Assembly (NCBI GenBank): GCA_944388615.1
Contig: CALXJL010000024.1
Coordinates: 1 to 17,370 of the forward strand
DNA from: an uncultured Clostridia bacterium
Lineage (GTDB): Bacteria; Bacillota; Clostridia; TANB77; CAG-508
Reading direction: 5' to 3'
DNA length: 17,370 nt
The position numbers and the translations under genes were made by a program. This document shows, in pieces, positions 1 to 6,131 of the stretch. The number at the start of each line of letters is the position of its first letter. The first letter of the stretch is position 1. The notes below the pieces were generated by a model that was given only the letters and a program-made list of their open reading frames with translations, did no database searches and was not told where the DNA came from.

Positions 1-1895
1 AAGGAGTTCAGGGAGAAAAAGGTGATAAAGGAGATACTGGAGAAAAAGGTGAAAAAGGAGAGCCTGGAGAAGATGGCTATACCCCACAAAAAGGTGTAGA
101 TTATTTTACAGAAGAAGAAAAAGAAGAGTTTAAACAAGCATATGAGGAAAGAGTTACTGATTTGTCACACGAATTTTATCGTGTAAAAAATGAAGTTTTA
201 GAAACTGGTACAGCAAGTGATACATATATACATTTAGAAGATAGTGCTTTAGCTGAGTTTCAAGAATTGGCAATAGATGGAGCATGTAAGCAAGAGACCA
301 CAACAGGAAAAAACAAATTAGGTTTTAAGGATGTTGTACTTAATAATGATAATACAAAAGGATTAACTTTGACTTTTAACGAAGATAGTGCTTTAACAAT
401 TGACGGAACTGTGACTGAACAAGTAAATTATTGGACAATGCCAAATGTAGTTAAACCATTAAAATACAAAACAAATACAAACTATGTATTTTCTAGTAAA
501 TATATTAGTGGAAGTGCAACTTTTCCAGAAAACAATACAGGATTTATTGTTAAAGTTAGAGGAGGTCTAGAAGAAAACTTATACGATTTACAACTTGCAA
601 ATAATACTGCCTTGAATGAAAGTAACAATTATACAAATACTTCTGTAAAAGCATCTCCAACAGAAGAAGGTTATATAACTGGTTTTCATGTTATTGCTTA
701 TGCAGGAACAGTATTTAACAACTTAAAAATACAATGCTGGTTAGAGGAGGGGGATACAGCAACTCCTTTCGAACAATTCACAGGTGGAGAAGCAAGTCCT
801 AATCCAGATTATCCTCAAGAAATAGAAGTTATTGAGGAAGGTTTCAACTTGATTAGTTGTGGAAAGAATTTGTTTGATAAGAGTAAACCTGTTGTCTCAG
901 GTTATCATTTAAATATCGACACAGGAGAAATCGAACCATATTCTGCTGATTTTTATCAAGAAGCATATATACCAGTTTTACCAAACACACAATATAGAGT
1001 GTCTTCTAATTATAATAGTTGGCTTAGACACATTGAATATGACGAAAATAAAAATTTTATCCAAGGTGGCATTGATCAAACTTTTACAACTACTTCTAAT
1101 ACTAGATATGTAAGAATTTCAACTGGAGATGACAGATTAAATTTTTTACAATTAGAACAAGGTTCAATATCAACAGAATTTGAGTCTTATCAAGAAACTG
1201 TTACTTCTATATCTCTTCCAGAAGGAGAATTTGTAGCAAAGATCAATGATTCAGCAAAAGACCAGTTTAAAATTTCTTATAACGAAGACGATGGACAATA
1301 CCATTTATATTTAGATAAGAATGTCGGAAAAGCTGCATTTGATGGAAGTGAAGATGAAAGCTGGATATTAAATACTTATTCAAGCAAGAATCCTGCACTT
1401 TTTAGTATAAATATTGCCGATTTAATGAAAAGTGCTGACAGTAGTACAATAGTACCAATCATATCTAACATGTTTATTAATAAAACTCCTAATCAAGTAT
1501 GGACTTATCCTGAAAGTGGAATAACTAGTCTAAATGACATGCAAGCAATTAGAATAAATTTTAAAGATACACCTTTAAAAACAGTAGCAGAGCTTAAGAA
1601 CTACCTACAAGCTAACAATTTAACGGTTTATTATCAACTAGCCGAGCCGTACACTTTAGATCTAGGAGTGATTGACATGCCACTTTCTTACAATAAAATA
1701 ACTAATCTGTTTGTTGATGCTAAACTACAAACTACTATAAATGCTAAATATTATAGAAACTTTATTTCTACAATTCAAAATTTACAGATTAATGAACAAG
1801 CATTAAAAGAAGAATTAGCTAATATTAATACTAGATTAGATGCATTAGAAACAGCTCAAACAAACAACATAAATGAAAGCGAGGTTGTTGAATGA
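1..1895 (+). CDS. Prophage tail/appendage structural protein with collagen-like repeats (5' end missing)
   Basis: The reading frame is open from the window edge (first full codon at 3), so the N-terminus is missing. A TTG at 162 could be called as a start, but coding clearly continues upstream of it. The first visible residues are nine Gly-X-Y triplets. They are followed by DGYTPQKGVDYF and an acidic EEEKEEF segment, a junction common in Firmicutes phage tail or appendage proteins. The middle is rich in beta-type sequence and in Asn, Thr and Tyr. It includes GEASPNPDYPQEI and GKNLFDKSK, motifs I recognise from phage minor structural proteins that may bind host carbohydrate. The last 50 or so residues (LQINEQALKEELANINTRLDALETAQ) look like a coiled coil. 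The gene overlaps the next one by 4 bases (ATGA), and holin and amidase genes follow, as in a phage tail-lysis module. The role in adsorption is inferred from family and context. Confidence 0.75.
   Translation, partial: GVQGEKGDKGDTGEKGEKGEPGEDGYTPQKGVDYFTEEEKEEFKQAYEERVTDLSHEFYRVKNEVLETGTASDTYIHLEDSALAEFQELAIDGACKQETTTGKNKLGFKDVVLNNDNTKGLTLTFNEDSALTIDGTVTEQVNYWTMPNVVKPLKYKTNTNYVFSSKYISGSATFPENNTGFIVKVRGGLEENLYDLQLANNTALNESNNYTNTSVKASPTEEGYITGFHVIAYAGTVFNNLKIQCWLEEGDTATPFEQFTGGEASPNPDYPQEIEVIEEGFNLISCGKNLFDKSKPVVSGYHLNIDTGEIEPYSADFYQEAYIPVLPNTQYRVSSNYNSWLRHIEYDENKNFIQGGIDQTFTTTSNTRYVRISTGDDRLNFLQLEQGSISTEFESYQETVTSISLPEGEFVAKINDSAKDQFKISYNEDDGQYHLYLDKNVGKAAFDGSEDESWILNTYSSKNPALFSINIADLMKSADSSTIVPIISNMFINKTPNQVWTYPESGITSLNDMQAIRINFKDTPLKTVAELKNYLQANNLTVYYQLAEPYTLDLGVIDMPLSYNKITNLFVDAKLQTTINAKYYRNFISTIQNLQINEQALKEELANINTRLDALETAQTNNINESEVVE
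3..83 (+). repeat. Collagen-like Gly-X-Y triplet repeat
   Basis: Nine consecutive 9-bp units each begin with a glycine codon (at 3, 12, 21, 30, 39, 48, 57, 66 and 75). The units are rich in GEK, GDK, GEP and GED. The repeat is cut by the window edge, so its full length is unknown. Such repeats in phage proteins form trimeric triple-helical stalks. Confidence 0.85.
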
Positions 1896-2107
1896 TGATT
1901 TATGAGAAAGACAATGTTTATTATTTTAAAAAAAATAACGGTTATGAAGTAGCTAATATAGAAATAAAATACAACAGAATTAAAAAGAAAAATGATTTAG
2001 TAATAACAGGAACAAATATTATAGAACAGCTTGAAGAACCTATAAATAAATATTCATTCAAGGAGCTTAAAGCAAATTATGAAAAAATTGAAAAAAATAG
2101 TTTATAA
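1892..2107 (+). CDS. Small prophage protein of unknown function
   Basis: This 71-residue protein starts at an ATG that overlaps the stop of the tail gene (ATGATG at 1892), which suggests translational coupling. It is rich in Lys, Asn, Ile and Glu. It has no signal peptide, no membrane segment and no cysteine, and I recognise no motif. It begins MMIYEKDNVYYFKKNN, a short beta-like segment often seen in small proteins encoded between phage tail and holin genes. Its position suggests a tail accessory or lysis-region protein, but no function can be given. It is probably real because the overlap is tight and codon use matches its neighbours. Confidence 0.6.
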   Translation: MMIYEKDNVYYFKKNNGYEVANIEIKYNRIKKKNDLVITGTNIIEQLEEPINKYSFKELKANYEKIEKNSL

Positions 2108-2139
2108 GACATTAGTATGTTATATAGTGCTAATGTCTT
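2106..2139 (+). terminator. Hairpin between the small tail-region gene and the holin
   Basis: A perfect 10-bp inverted repeat (AAGACATTAG at 2106-2115, CTAATGTCTT at 2130-2139) encloses a 14-nt loop. It starts on the stop codon of the upstream gene and is followed by a T-rich stretch (TTTGTATTTT). It may be a weak or leaky terminator that tunes holin expression, or an RNA-stability hairpin. The long loop and broken T tract make strong termination unlikely. Confidence 0.4.
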
Positions 2140-2171
2140 TGTATTTTATAAAAATAGGAGGAAATATAAAT

Positions 2172-2531
2172 ATGGAAGAGTTAATACAAAATATACATTT
2201 TACAAATATTTGGTGGGCAATACTTGCACCACTTGTTTTAATAATAATTGATGTGCTGACAGGAATAATGATTGCATGGAGAAACGATAATTTTGAAAGT
2301 GGAAAAATGAGGACTGGTTTATCTAAAAAATTTGGAGAACTTGTTTATATTTTGGTGGGAATACTAACAAAATTTGCATTAGATACAGAACTCATGCTTT
2401 ATTTTGCGGTAGGGTATATATGTCTTATGGAATTATCTAGCTTAGCAGAAAATTGTGATAAATTAGGTGTACCAATGCCACAAAAACTAAAAGAAAAATT
2501 AAATAATGTTAAAAACGATAAGGAGGAATAA
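2172..2531 (+). CDS. Phage holin (toxin secretion/phage lysis holin family)
   Basis: This is a 119-residue membrane protein. An upstream extension to 2079 is possible, but the ATG at 2172 has a good AGGAGG at 2157-2162 and gives the usual length for the family, so I chose it. The sequence shows hydrophobic segments at about residues 14-37 (WWAILAPLVLIIIDVLTGIM), 53-70 (LVYILVGILTKFALD) and 75-92, with a charged tail ending EKLNNVKNDKEE. The DVLTG(I/M) motif followed by a GK.RTGLSKKFGE stretch is typical of the holin_4/TcdE-like family. Holins make pores in the cell membrane so that the lysin can reach the wall. The amidase lies two genes downstream, a standard lysis cassette. Family assignment is confident; activity is inferred. 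Confidence 0.85.
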   Translation: MEELIQNIHFTNIWWAILAPLVLIIIDVLTGIMIAWRNDNFESGKMRTGLSKKFGELVYILVGILTKFALDTELMLYFAVGYICLMELSSLAENCDKLGVPMPQKLKEKLNNVKNDKEE

Positions 2532-2535
2532 GTAT

Positions 2536-2814
2536 ATGAAAGAATTTAATAAATTTCAAGATCTAATAGATATAGCTATAAAAGCAAAAGAATGTAACAG
2601 AGATATTGCTTTAGAATTAACTGTACCAGGACGAGAAAAGACAGAAATTATAATAGTAAAAAATGAAAATATAGATTACAAACTAGATTACTATTGCAAA
2701 AATTATAATGAAAATTTAGAGTTAAACAGATGTAAAGATATAAAAATAAAAGGCGGGGCAATAGTGTTATGGGATACAATGTATCTTATGTTTAAAAATA
2801 ATTTTAATAAATAA
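2536..2814 (+). CDS. Small prophage protein of unknown function (lysis region)
   Basis: This 92-residue protein starts at an ATG preceded by AGGAGG at 2521-2526. A longer start at 2506 would overlap the holin and has no comparable ribosome binding site. The gene begins 4 bases after the holin stop and ends 21 bases before the amidase start, so it is part of the lysis operon. The protein is soluble and rich in Lys, Asn and Ile, with cysteines at about residues 23, 55 and 66, and begins MKEFNKFQDLIDIAIKAKECN. I recognise no domain. A lysis accessory role is possible from position alone. Confidence 0.65.
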   Translation: MKEFNKFQDLIDIAIKAKECNRDIALELTVPGREKTEIIIVKNENIDYKLDYYCKNYNENLELNRCKDIKIKGGAIVLWDTMYLMFKNNFNK

Positions 2815-2835
2815 AAAAGAGGAGGAATAAGAAAT

Positions 2836-3715
2836 ATGAATATAATAGAAACAAATTTACAATTTAAAGCTATGTCTACAAGAAAAAGTACTAATAGAAT
2901 AATATTACACCACGCAGATGCAAGCGAATGTACTGCAGAAGATATACATAATTGGCATTTAGCCAAAGACTGGTCTGGTGCAGGATACCACTTTCTAGTT
3001 AGAAAAGATGGTTCTATTTATAGATTAAGAGGAGAACAATATGTAGGAGCTCATGCAAGAGGTTCTAATTCAGATTCTATCGGAATCTGTTTTGAAGGAA
3101 GGTACAACATAGAAACAATGCCAGAACCACAAATAAAAGCAGGACAAGACTTAATAGCATACATAAAGAATAAATACAGTATAACTTTAGTACAGAAACA
3201 TAGCGATGTATGTGCTACGGACTGCCCAGGAAAGAATTTCCCGTTCGAACAAATAGTAAATGGAACAACAACAGTGAACACAACAGTGCAAAATACAGTG
3301 CAAAACATAGTGAACCAAACGGCTACAGGTACTATAGCAACAATACAATCTACTTTAAATGTTAGATACGGCTTTAATATAGCAGTAGATAATATCTATG
3401 GATCTGAAACTAAAAAGGCTTTAATAAAAGCATTACAAACAGAGCTAAATGTACAATATGGAAAAGGCTTAGCCGTAGACCGGAATTTTTGGCACAAATA
3501 CATACAATGCATGTGTAAATGTACGTCAAGGTGCAAGAGGTAATATAACTTACATATTACAAGCAATATTATTCTGTAAAGGCTACAATACTAATGGAGT
3601 AGATGGAATTTTTGAAAGTGGTACAGCAAGTGCAGTAAGACAATTCCAAAAAGATAATGGACTATCTGTAGATGGGGTAGCAGGAAAGAACACATTTAAA
3701 AAGTTATTTGCATAA
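2836..3715 (+). CDS. Prophage endolysin: N-acetylmuramoyl-L-alanine amidase with peptidoglycan-binding repeats, +1 frame break
   Basis: The enzyme cleaves the bond between N-acetylmuramic acid and L-alanine in peptidoglycan to lyse the host. Residues about 20-145 form an Amidase_2/PGRP domain. The putative zinc ligands are the first His of ILHHADAS near the N-terminus, and a later His and Cys in QKHSDVCATDCPGKNFP. YHFLVRKDGSIYRLR and GSNSDSIGICFEG are also typical. The C-terminal part holds peptidoglycan-binding_1-type repeats (NIAVDNIYGSETKKAL, then GLAVDGIFGTNTYNACV, then NGLSVDGVAGKNTFKKLF). The zero frame stops at 3543. Skipping one C at 3481 turns GAC CGG AAT into GAC GGA ATT and restores about 78 residues of the binding domain to a TAA at 3713-3715, giving about 292 residues. 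AGGAGG lies at 2820-2825. It may be a disrupted gene, a sequencing error or a decoded frameshift; the same break occurs in two other genes here. Confidence 0.85.
3481..3484 (+). other. CGGA frame-break site 1 (amidase)
   Basis: In the zero frame the codons are GTA GAC CGG AAT. Omitting C3481 gives GTA GAC GGA ATT TTT GGC, that is V-D-G-I-F-G. This matches the repeat motif seen again downstream as GVDGIFE. The zero-frame stop (TAA, 3541-3543) lies 20 codons further on, so the break is tied to CGG and not to a stop codon. Confidence 0.7.
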
Positions 3716-3717
3716 AG

Positions 3718-3748
3718 AAGCAGGGGAAAATCCTCTGCTTTCTATCTT
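3718..3748 (+). terminator. Rho-independent terminator after the amidase
   Basis: A 9-bp stem (AAGCAGGGG at 3718-3726, CCTCTGCTT at 3732-3740, one G-T pair) encloses the loop AAAAT and is followed by the T-rich TCTATCTT. It begins 3 bases after the restored stop of the amidase, which supports the longer reading of that gene. Confidence 0.8.
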
Positions 3749-3918
3749 ATTAATCTCAAATATTTCAATTTTATTAATCTTTAAAGTTTTATTTGCTTAA
3801 AAATTAATTTCTTTCAAAATCCCGAAAAACATACTAAAATCAAGACATATAACATGTTGTCTAAGAAAAATAAAAGCCTTAAAATTAATTCTCATGCGTC
3901 CATTTTTTGGCTATTTTC

Positions 3919-3950
3919 TGGGGAAAACTAAGAAAATTAGTTTTTTCCCA
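3919..3950. terminator. Hairpin in the prophage end
   Basis: TGGGGAAAACTAA (3919-3931) pairs with TTAGTTTTTTCCCA (3937-3950) with one bulged T and one G-T pair, giving a 13-bp stem with a 5-nt loop. No gene stops next to it on either strand. It may be a boundary terminator that protects the prophage from read-through or the reverse. Confidence 0.35.
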
Positions 3951-4118
3951 CTATAAAAAAATGCACAATATATAGAAATATAACGAATCTGAAGAGTATT
4001 GGTAAAAGAATTAAATAAGAAATATTGCAAAAGTAAGAAATATATAGTATTATTACTAAAGATTGTAGAAAAAATAATGCAAAAAAATACGTAGAAAAAT
4101 TTATAAATAAATAGTTTA

Positions 4119-4139
4119 GTGTGTCAAAAAGTGTGTCAA
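4119..4139 (+). repeat. Direct repeat GTGTGTCAA x2 near the attachment site
   Basis: Two exact copies of GTGTGTCAA lie at 4119-4127 and 4131-4139, a 12-bp period, about 65 bp before the tRNA fragment. Closely spaced 9-10 bp direct repeats near an att core are what arm-type integrase binding sites look like, but the integrase gene is not in the window, so this is inference. Confidence 0.3.
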
Positions 4140-4203
4140 TAGGGATGAAATAAATGTCTGAATATTTACACACAAGCTTAGTTTAAGAATAGAAGAAAAC
4201 GGG

Positions 4204-4249
4204 TTTCCTAAACTGCAGGTCGGGGGTTCAAGTCCCTTCTGGCACACCA
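4204..4249 (+). other. Prophage attachment site: 3' fragment of tRNA-Arg(CCU)
   Basis: Read as tRNA, this is the 3' half of a gene. The anticodon loop is TTCCTAA (4205-4211, anticodon CCT), the 3' anticodon strand is ACTGC, and the variable loop is AGGTC. The T stem GGGGG/CCCTT encloses the T loop TTCAAGT, and then come the acceptor strand CTGGCAC, discriminator A and encoded CCA (4247-4249). The 5' neighbour CGGGT pairs with the anticodon strand at only three positions, and no D arm or 5' acceptor strand (GTGCCAG expected) is upstream. It is therefore a remnant, as left at the far end of an element integrated into a tRNA 3' end. The anticodon identity follows from U33 and the loop position. 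Confidence 0.8.
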
Positions 4250-4277
4250 GATATATTATGCCATGTATTAAATTACT

Positions 4278-4310
4278 AAAAGTTTTAGAAATAGATTTCT
4301 AAAACTTTTT
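4278..4310 (+). terminator. Terminator originally belonging to the tRNA gene
   Basis: A perfect 15-bp inverted repeat (AAAAGTTTTAGAAAT at 4278-4292 and its complement at 4295-4309) ends in a run of T. It lies 29 bp after the CCA of the tRNA fragment, so it is probably the old terminator of the tRNA transcription unit, stranded with the fragment. Confidence 0.75.
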
Positions 4311-4346
4311 AGATAAGGAGCATAATTACTTAGAAAGAGGAATACT

Positions 4347-4784
4347 ATGAAAGAAAAATATATGAAAGAAGCTTTAAAACAAGCACAAAAAGCTTATGAT
4401 TTAGGAGAAGTTCCAGTAGGTGCAGTTATTGTAAAAGATGGGAAAATAATAGGGAGAGGTTATAATTCTAAGGAAAAAAATTATGATACTACAAAACATG
4501 CAGAAATAATTGCAATTCAAAAAGCTAGTAAAAAAATGAAAAGCTGGAGATTAAATAATTGTGAAATGTATGTAACATTAGAGCCATGTAGTATGTGTGC
4601 AGGAGCAATAATTCAGGCAAGAATTAAGAAAGTATATATTGGAGCTATGGATTATAAAACTGGAGCATGTGGATCTGTTTTGAATTTATTTGATGATTTT
4701 AAATTTAATCATTATGTAGAAAATGAAAATGGAATATTAAAAAATGAATGTGAAAATATTTTAAAAAAATTTTTTAAAGAATAA
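4347..4784 (+). CDS. tadA: tRNA-specific adenosine(34) deaminase TadA
   Basis: The enzyme deaminates adenosine 34 to inosine in the anticodon of tRNA-Arg(ACG), allowing it to read CGU, CGC and CGA. The 145-residue length fits the family. The zinc site of the cytidine/deoxycytidylate deaminase fold is complete: HAE at residues 51-53 (His ligand, catalytic Glu) and PCSMC at 80-84 (two Cys ligands). EVPVGAVIV near residue 21 and KKVYIGAMDYKTGACGS near 95 are also typical of TadA. The start ATG at 4347 follows AAGAGG. The neighbours (SRP RNA, dnaX, ybaB, recR) are the usual ones in Firmicutes. The function bears on arginine decoding here, because inosine-34 cannot read CGG: that codon needs its own tRNA, which this window does not show. 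Confidence 0.95.
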   Translation: MKEKYMKEALKQAQKAYDLGEVPVGAVIVKDGKIIGRGYNSKEKNYDTTKHAEIIAIQKASKKMKSWRLNNCEMYVTLEPCSMCAGAIIQARIKKVYIGAMDYKTGACGSVLNLFDDFKFNHYVENENGILKNECENILKKFFKE

Positions 4785-4786
4785 AG

Positions 4787-5063
4787 AAAAAAAAAAAAAA
4801 TAAATAAAAAAAAAATAAATAAATAAAAAATAAAATAAATAATAAAAAAATAAATAAATAAAAAATAAAATAAATAATAAAAAAATAATAAATAAAAAAA
4901 ATAAATAAAATAAAAAAATAAAAAAATAAATAAATAATAAAAAAATAAAATAAAAAATAAATAAAAAATAAAATAAAAAAATAAAATAAATAATAAAAAA
5001 ATAAAATAAATAAATAATAAAAAAATAATTAAAAATAAATAATAAAAAAATAAATAAAATAAA
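4787..5063. repeat. 277-bp tract with no G or C (runs of A separated by single T)
   Basis: The plus strand consists only of A and T, almost always as A2-A14 followed by a single T, giving irregular AAAT, AAAAT and AAAAAAT units. There is only one TT in the whole tract (near 5030). It begins two bases after the tadA stop and ends just before the ribosome binding site of the next gene. It encodes nothing because TAA occurs in every frame. It is strongly strand-asymmetric and looks like a slippage-expanded simple repeat. It could also act as bent DNA or as an A-rich transcript leader. Confidence 0.9.
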
Positions 5064-5079
5064 TTTTGGAGGGAGTAAA

Positions 5080-5817
5080 TTGGATAAGATAAAATTAAAA
5101 CAGAGAATAAAATTATCTTTAGCGATATCTATATTGATTATAATCTTAGCAATAGTAATATTCAGAATTGTATCATATGGTGTTCAAGGCGAAGATGAAA
5201 TGCCTTTTGAATTATCTAAAATAACAGTTGTAAGTACGGCAGAAGGAATAAGTAATGAAGACAAAGAAGAAAGATGGAATTTAAATATTAATCAAAATAA
5301 CGATATTTATATATCATTAAAGAAGAATGAGAAATTTTCAGATGCTAAAATTAAAAATATAGTAATAGAAGATATAAATATAAGTAATAATTCTAATATA
5401 GGAAATATTTGTACATATATGCCAAACAGCACAGGTGAAAGAATCATAACTAATTCTGAAGAAACTAAGTTTGAAGAATCTTTAACATATAGAGGAGCTT
5501 CACAAACAGATTATAAGAATCTAGAGATAGGAAATCAAGGAGGAACAATATTATTTAGAGTTTCTAATAACAATGTTGCACAGTACATATCTAATGATGA
5601 TGAAGAAATTAGGCATGATGGTACACTTATAGGAAAAACAGATGTAAAATATGAAGATTTAAAATTTAATGTACAATTTAACTTAATAATTAGTATGAAA
5701 GATAAGAGTTATAAGGGAACAATAAATCTTGAAATGCCTTGCGGAGATATAGTAACACAGGGAACATGTAATATTGAAAAAACAGACTTTTCAGATGTTA
5801 TTTTTAAAAGAATATAA
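5080..5817 (+). CDS. Membrane-anchored protein of unknown function
   Basis: This 245-residue protein starts at TTG (5080), preceded by GGAGGGAG at 5068-5075, which decides the start. Residues about 11-34 (LSLAISILIIILAIVIF and on) form a single N-terminal membrane anchor after a Lys/Arg-rich start, so the rest is probably extracellular. The exported part is acidic and Asn-, Ile- and Ser-rich with a beta-type pattern. It contains CTYMPNSTGE and a late MPCGDIVTQGTCNIEK with two cysteines. I recognise no family and see no catalytic motif. It sits between tadA and the SRP RNA, where the usual Firmicutes order has no gene, so it is probably an insertion in this lineage. The A/T tract immediately upstream replaces any obvious promoter. 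Confidence 0.7.
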   Translation: MDKIKLKQRIKLSLAISILIIILAIVIFRIVSYGVQGEDEMPFELSKITVVSTAEGISNEDKEERWNLNINQNNDIYISLKKNEKFSDAKIKNIVIEDINISNNSNIGNICTYMPNSTGERIITNSEETKFEESLTYRGASQTDYKNLEIGNQGGTILFRVSNNNVAQYISNDDEEIRHDGTLIGKTDVKYEDLKFNVQFNLIISMKDKSYKGTINLEMPCGDIVTQGTCNIEKTDFSDVIFKRI

Positions 5818-5872
5818 AATTACATAATAATTAATATTTAATATATAAATTACAGAAAAATTTAATTATCTA

Positions 5873-5901
5873 TTGATAAAATAGAATAAACATAGTATAA
5901 T
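5873..5901 (+). promoter_or_regulatory. Sigma-A-type promoter of the SRP RNA
   Basis: TTGATA (5873-5878) and a perfect TATAAT (5896-5901) are separated by 17 bp. Transcription would start at about 5908, just before the 5' strand of the SRP RNA terminal stem. The strong match fits a highly expressed stable RNA. Confidence 0.85.
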
Positions 5902-5908
5902 GCAAATG

Positions 5909-6046
5909 ATGTGATAGTTATTATACTTTTGTATGGAAAGTATTTCCAATAAATAGCTATGAACCTTGTCAGATTCGGAAGAAAGCAGCAATAAGTAGTG
6001 ATTTTATGTGGAGATATTTTCCATAGAGAAGTATAGTAATTGTCAT
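5909..6046 (+). ncRNA. ffs: Signal recognition particle RNA (bacterial small type)
   Basis: The core GTCAGATTCGGAAGAAAGCAGC (in two parts: GTCAGATTC, then GGAAGAAAGCAGC) matches the conserved helix 8 that binds Ffh. The GGAA tetraloop is closed by TTC/GAA where most bacteria have TCC/GGA, a compensatory change. The terminal stem pairs 5913-5928 with 6029-6044 over 16 bp with three G-U pairs. This predicts an RNA of about 135-140 nt, longer than E. coli 4.5S but too short for the Alu domain seen in Bacillus scRNA. The position upstream of dnaX is conserved in Firmicutes. The exact ends are estimated from the promoter and the stem. Confidence 0.92.
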
Positions 6047-6053
6047 TCTATTG

Positions 6054-6088
6054 TTAAATAGGAAAGTTCAGAGTGCTTTCCTATTTAA
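6054..6088 (+). terminator. Probable SRP RNA terminator hairpin
   Basis: A perfect stem (TTAAATAGGAAAG at 6054-6066, CTTTCCTATTTAA at 6076-6088) has a 9-nt loop. It starts about 10 bp after the SRP RNA stem. It lacks a clear T run, so some transcription probably reads through into dnaX. It may also process the RNA 3' end. Confidence 0.55.
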
Positions 6089-6131
6089 ATTATGTCAATA
6101 TAAAAATAAGTCACACATTAGAGGTGAAAGT

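Larger units (their letters stand above)
3749..4203. other. Gene-free prophage end
   Basis: I see no convincing gene here. The one open frame on the minus strand (3937-4173) is a run of Leu, Ile, Phe and Tyr typical of reversed A+T-rich DNA and has no ribosome binding site. The stretch holds a hairpin at 3919-3950 and a direct repeat at 4119-4139, and it leads into the tRNA fragment that marks the probable prophage boundary. Confidence 0.6.

Noticed and set aside
401..410. GACGGAACT in the tail gene as another frame break
   Set aside because: It reads GAC GGA ACT in the normal frame, and the CGG spans two codons. No shift is needed, which in fact serves as a control for the CGGA idea.
2079..2171. 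Longer holin start with an extra hydrophobic segment
   Set aside because: It overlaps the preceding gene, crosses a hairpin and lacks a ribosome binding site, whereas 2172 has AGGAGG.
3937..4173. Minus-strand open frame of 78 codons
   Set aside because: It is almost only Leu, Ile, Phe and Tyr, has no ribosome binding site and overlaps the prophage end; it is reversed A+T-rich DNA.
4787..5063. CRISPR-like or tandem repeat array in the A/T tract
   Set aside because: The units are irregular with no constant repeat length and no distinct spacers.
6051..6131. Upstream extension of dnaX
   Set aside because: It would cover the SRP RNA terminator, and its residues do not match the family, which starts at MNYTALYRKFRP.
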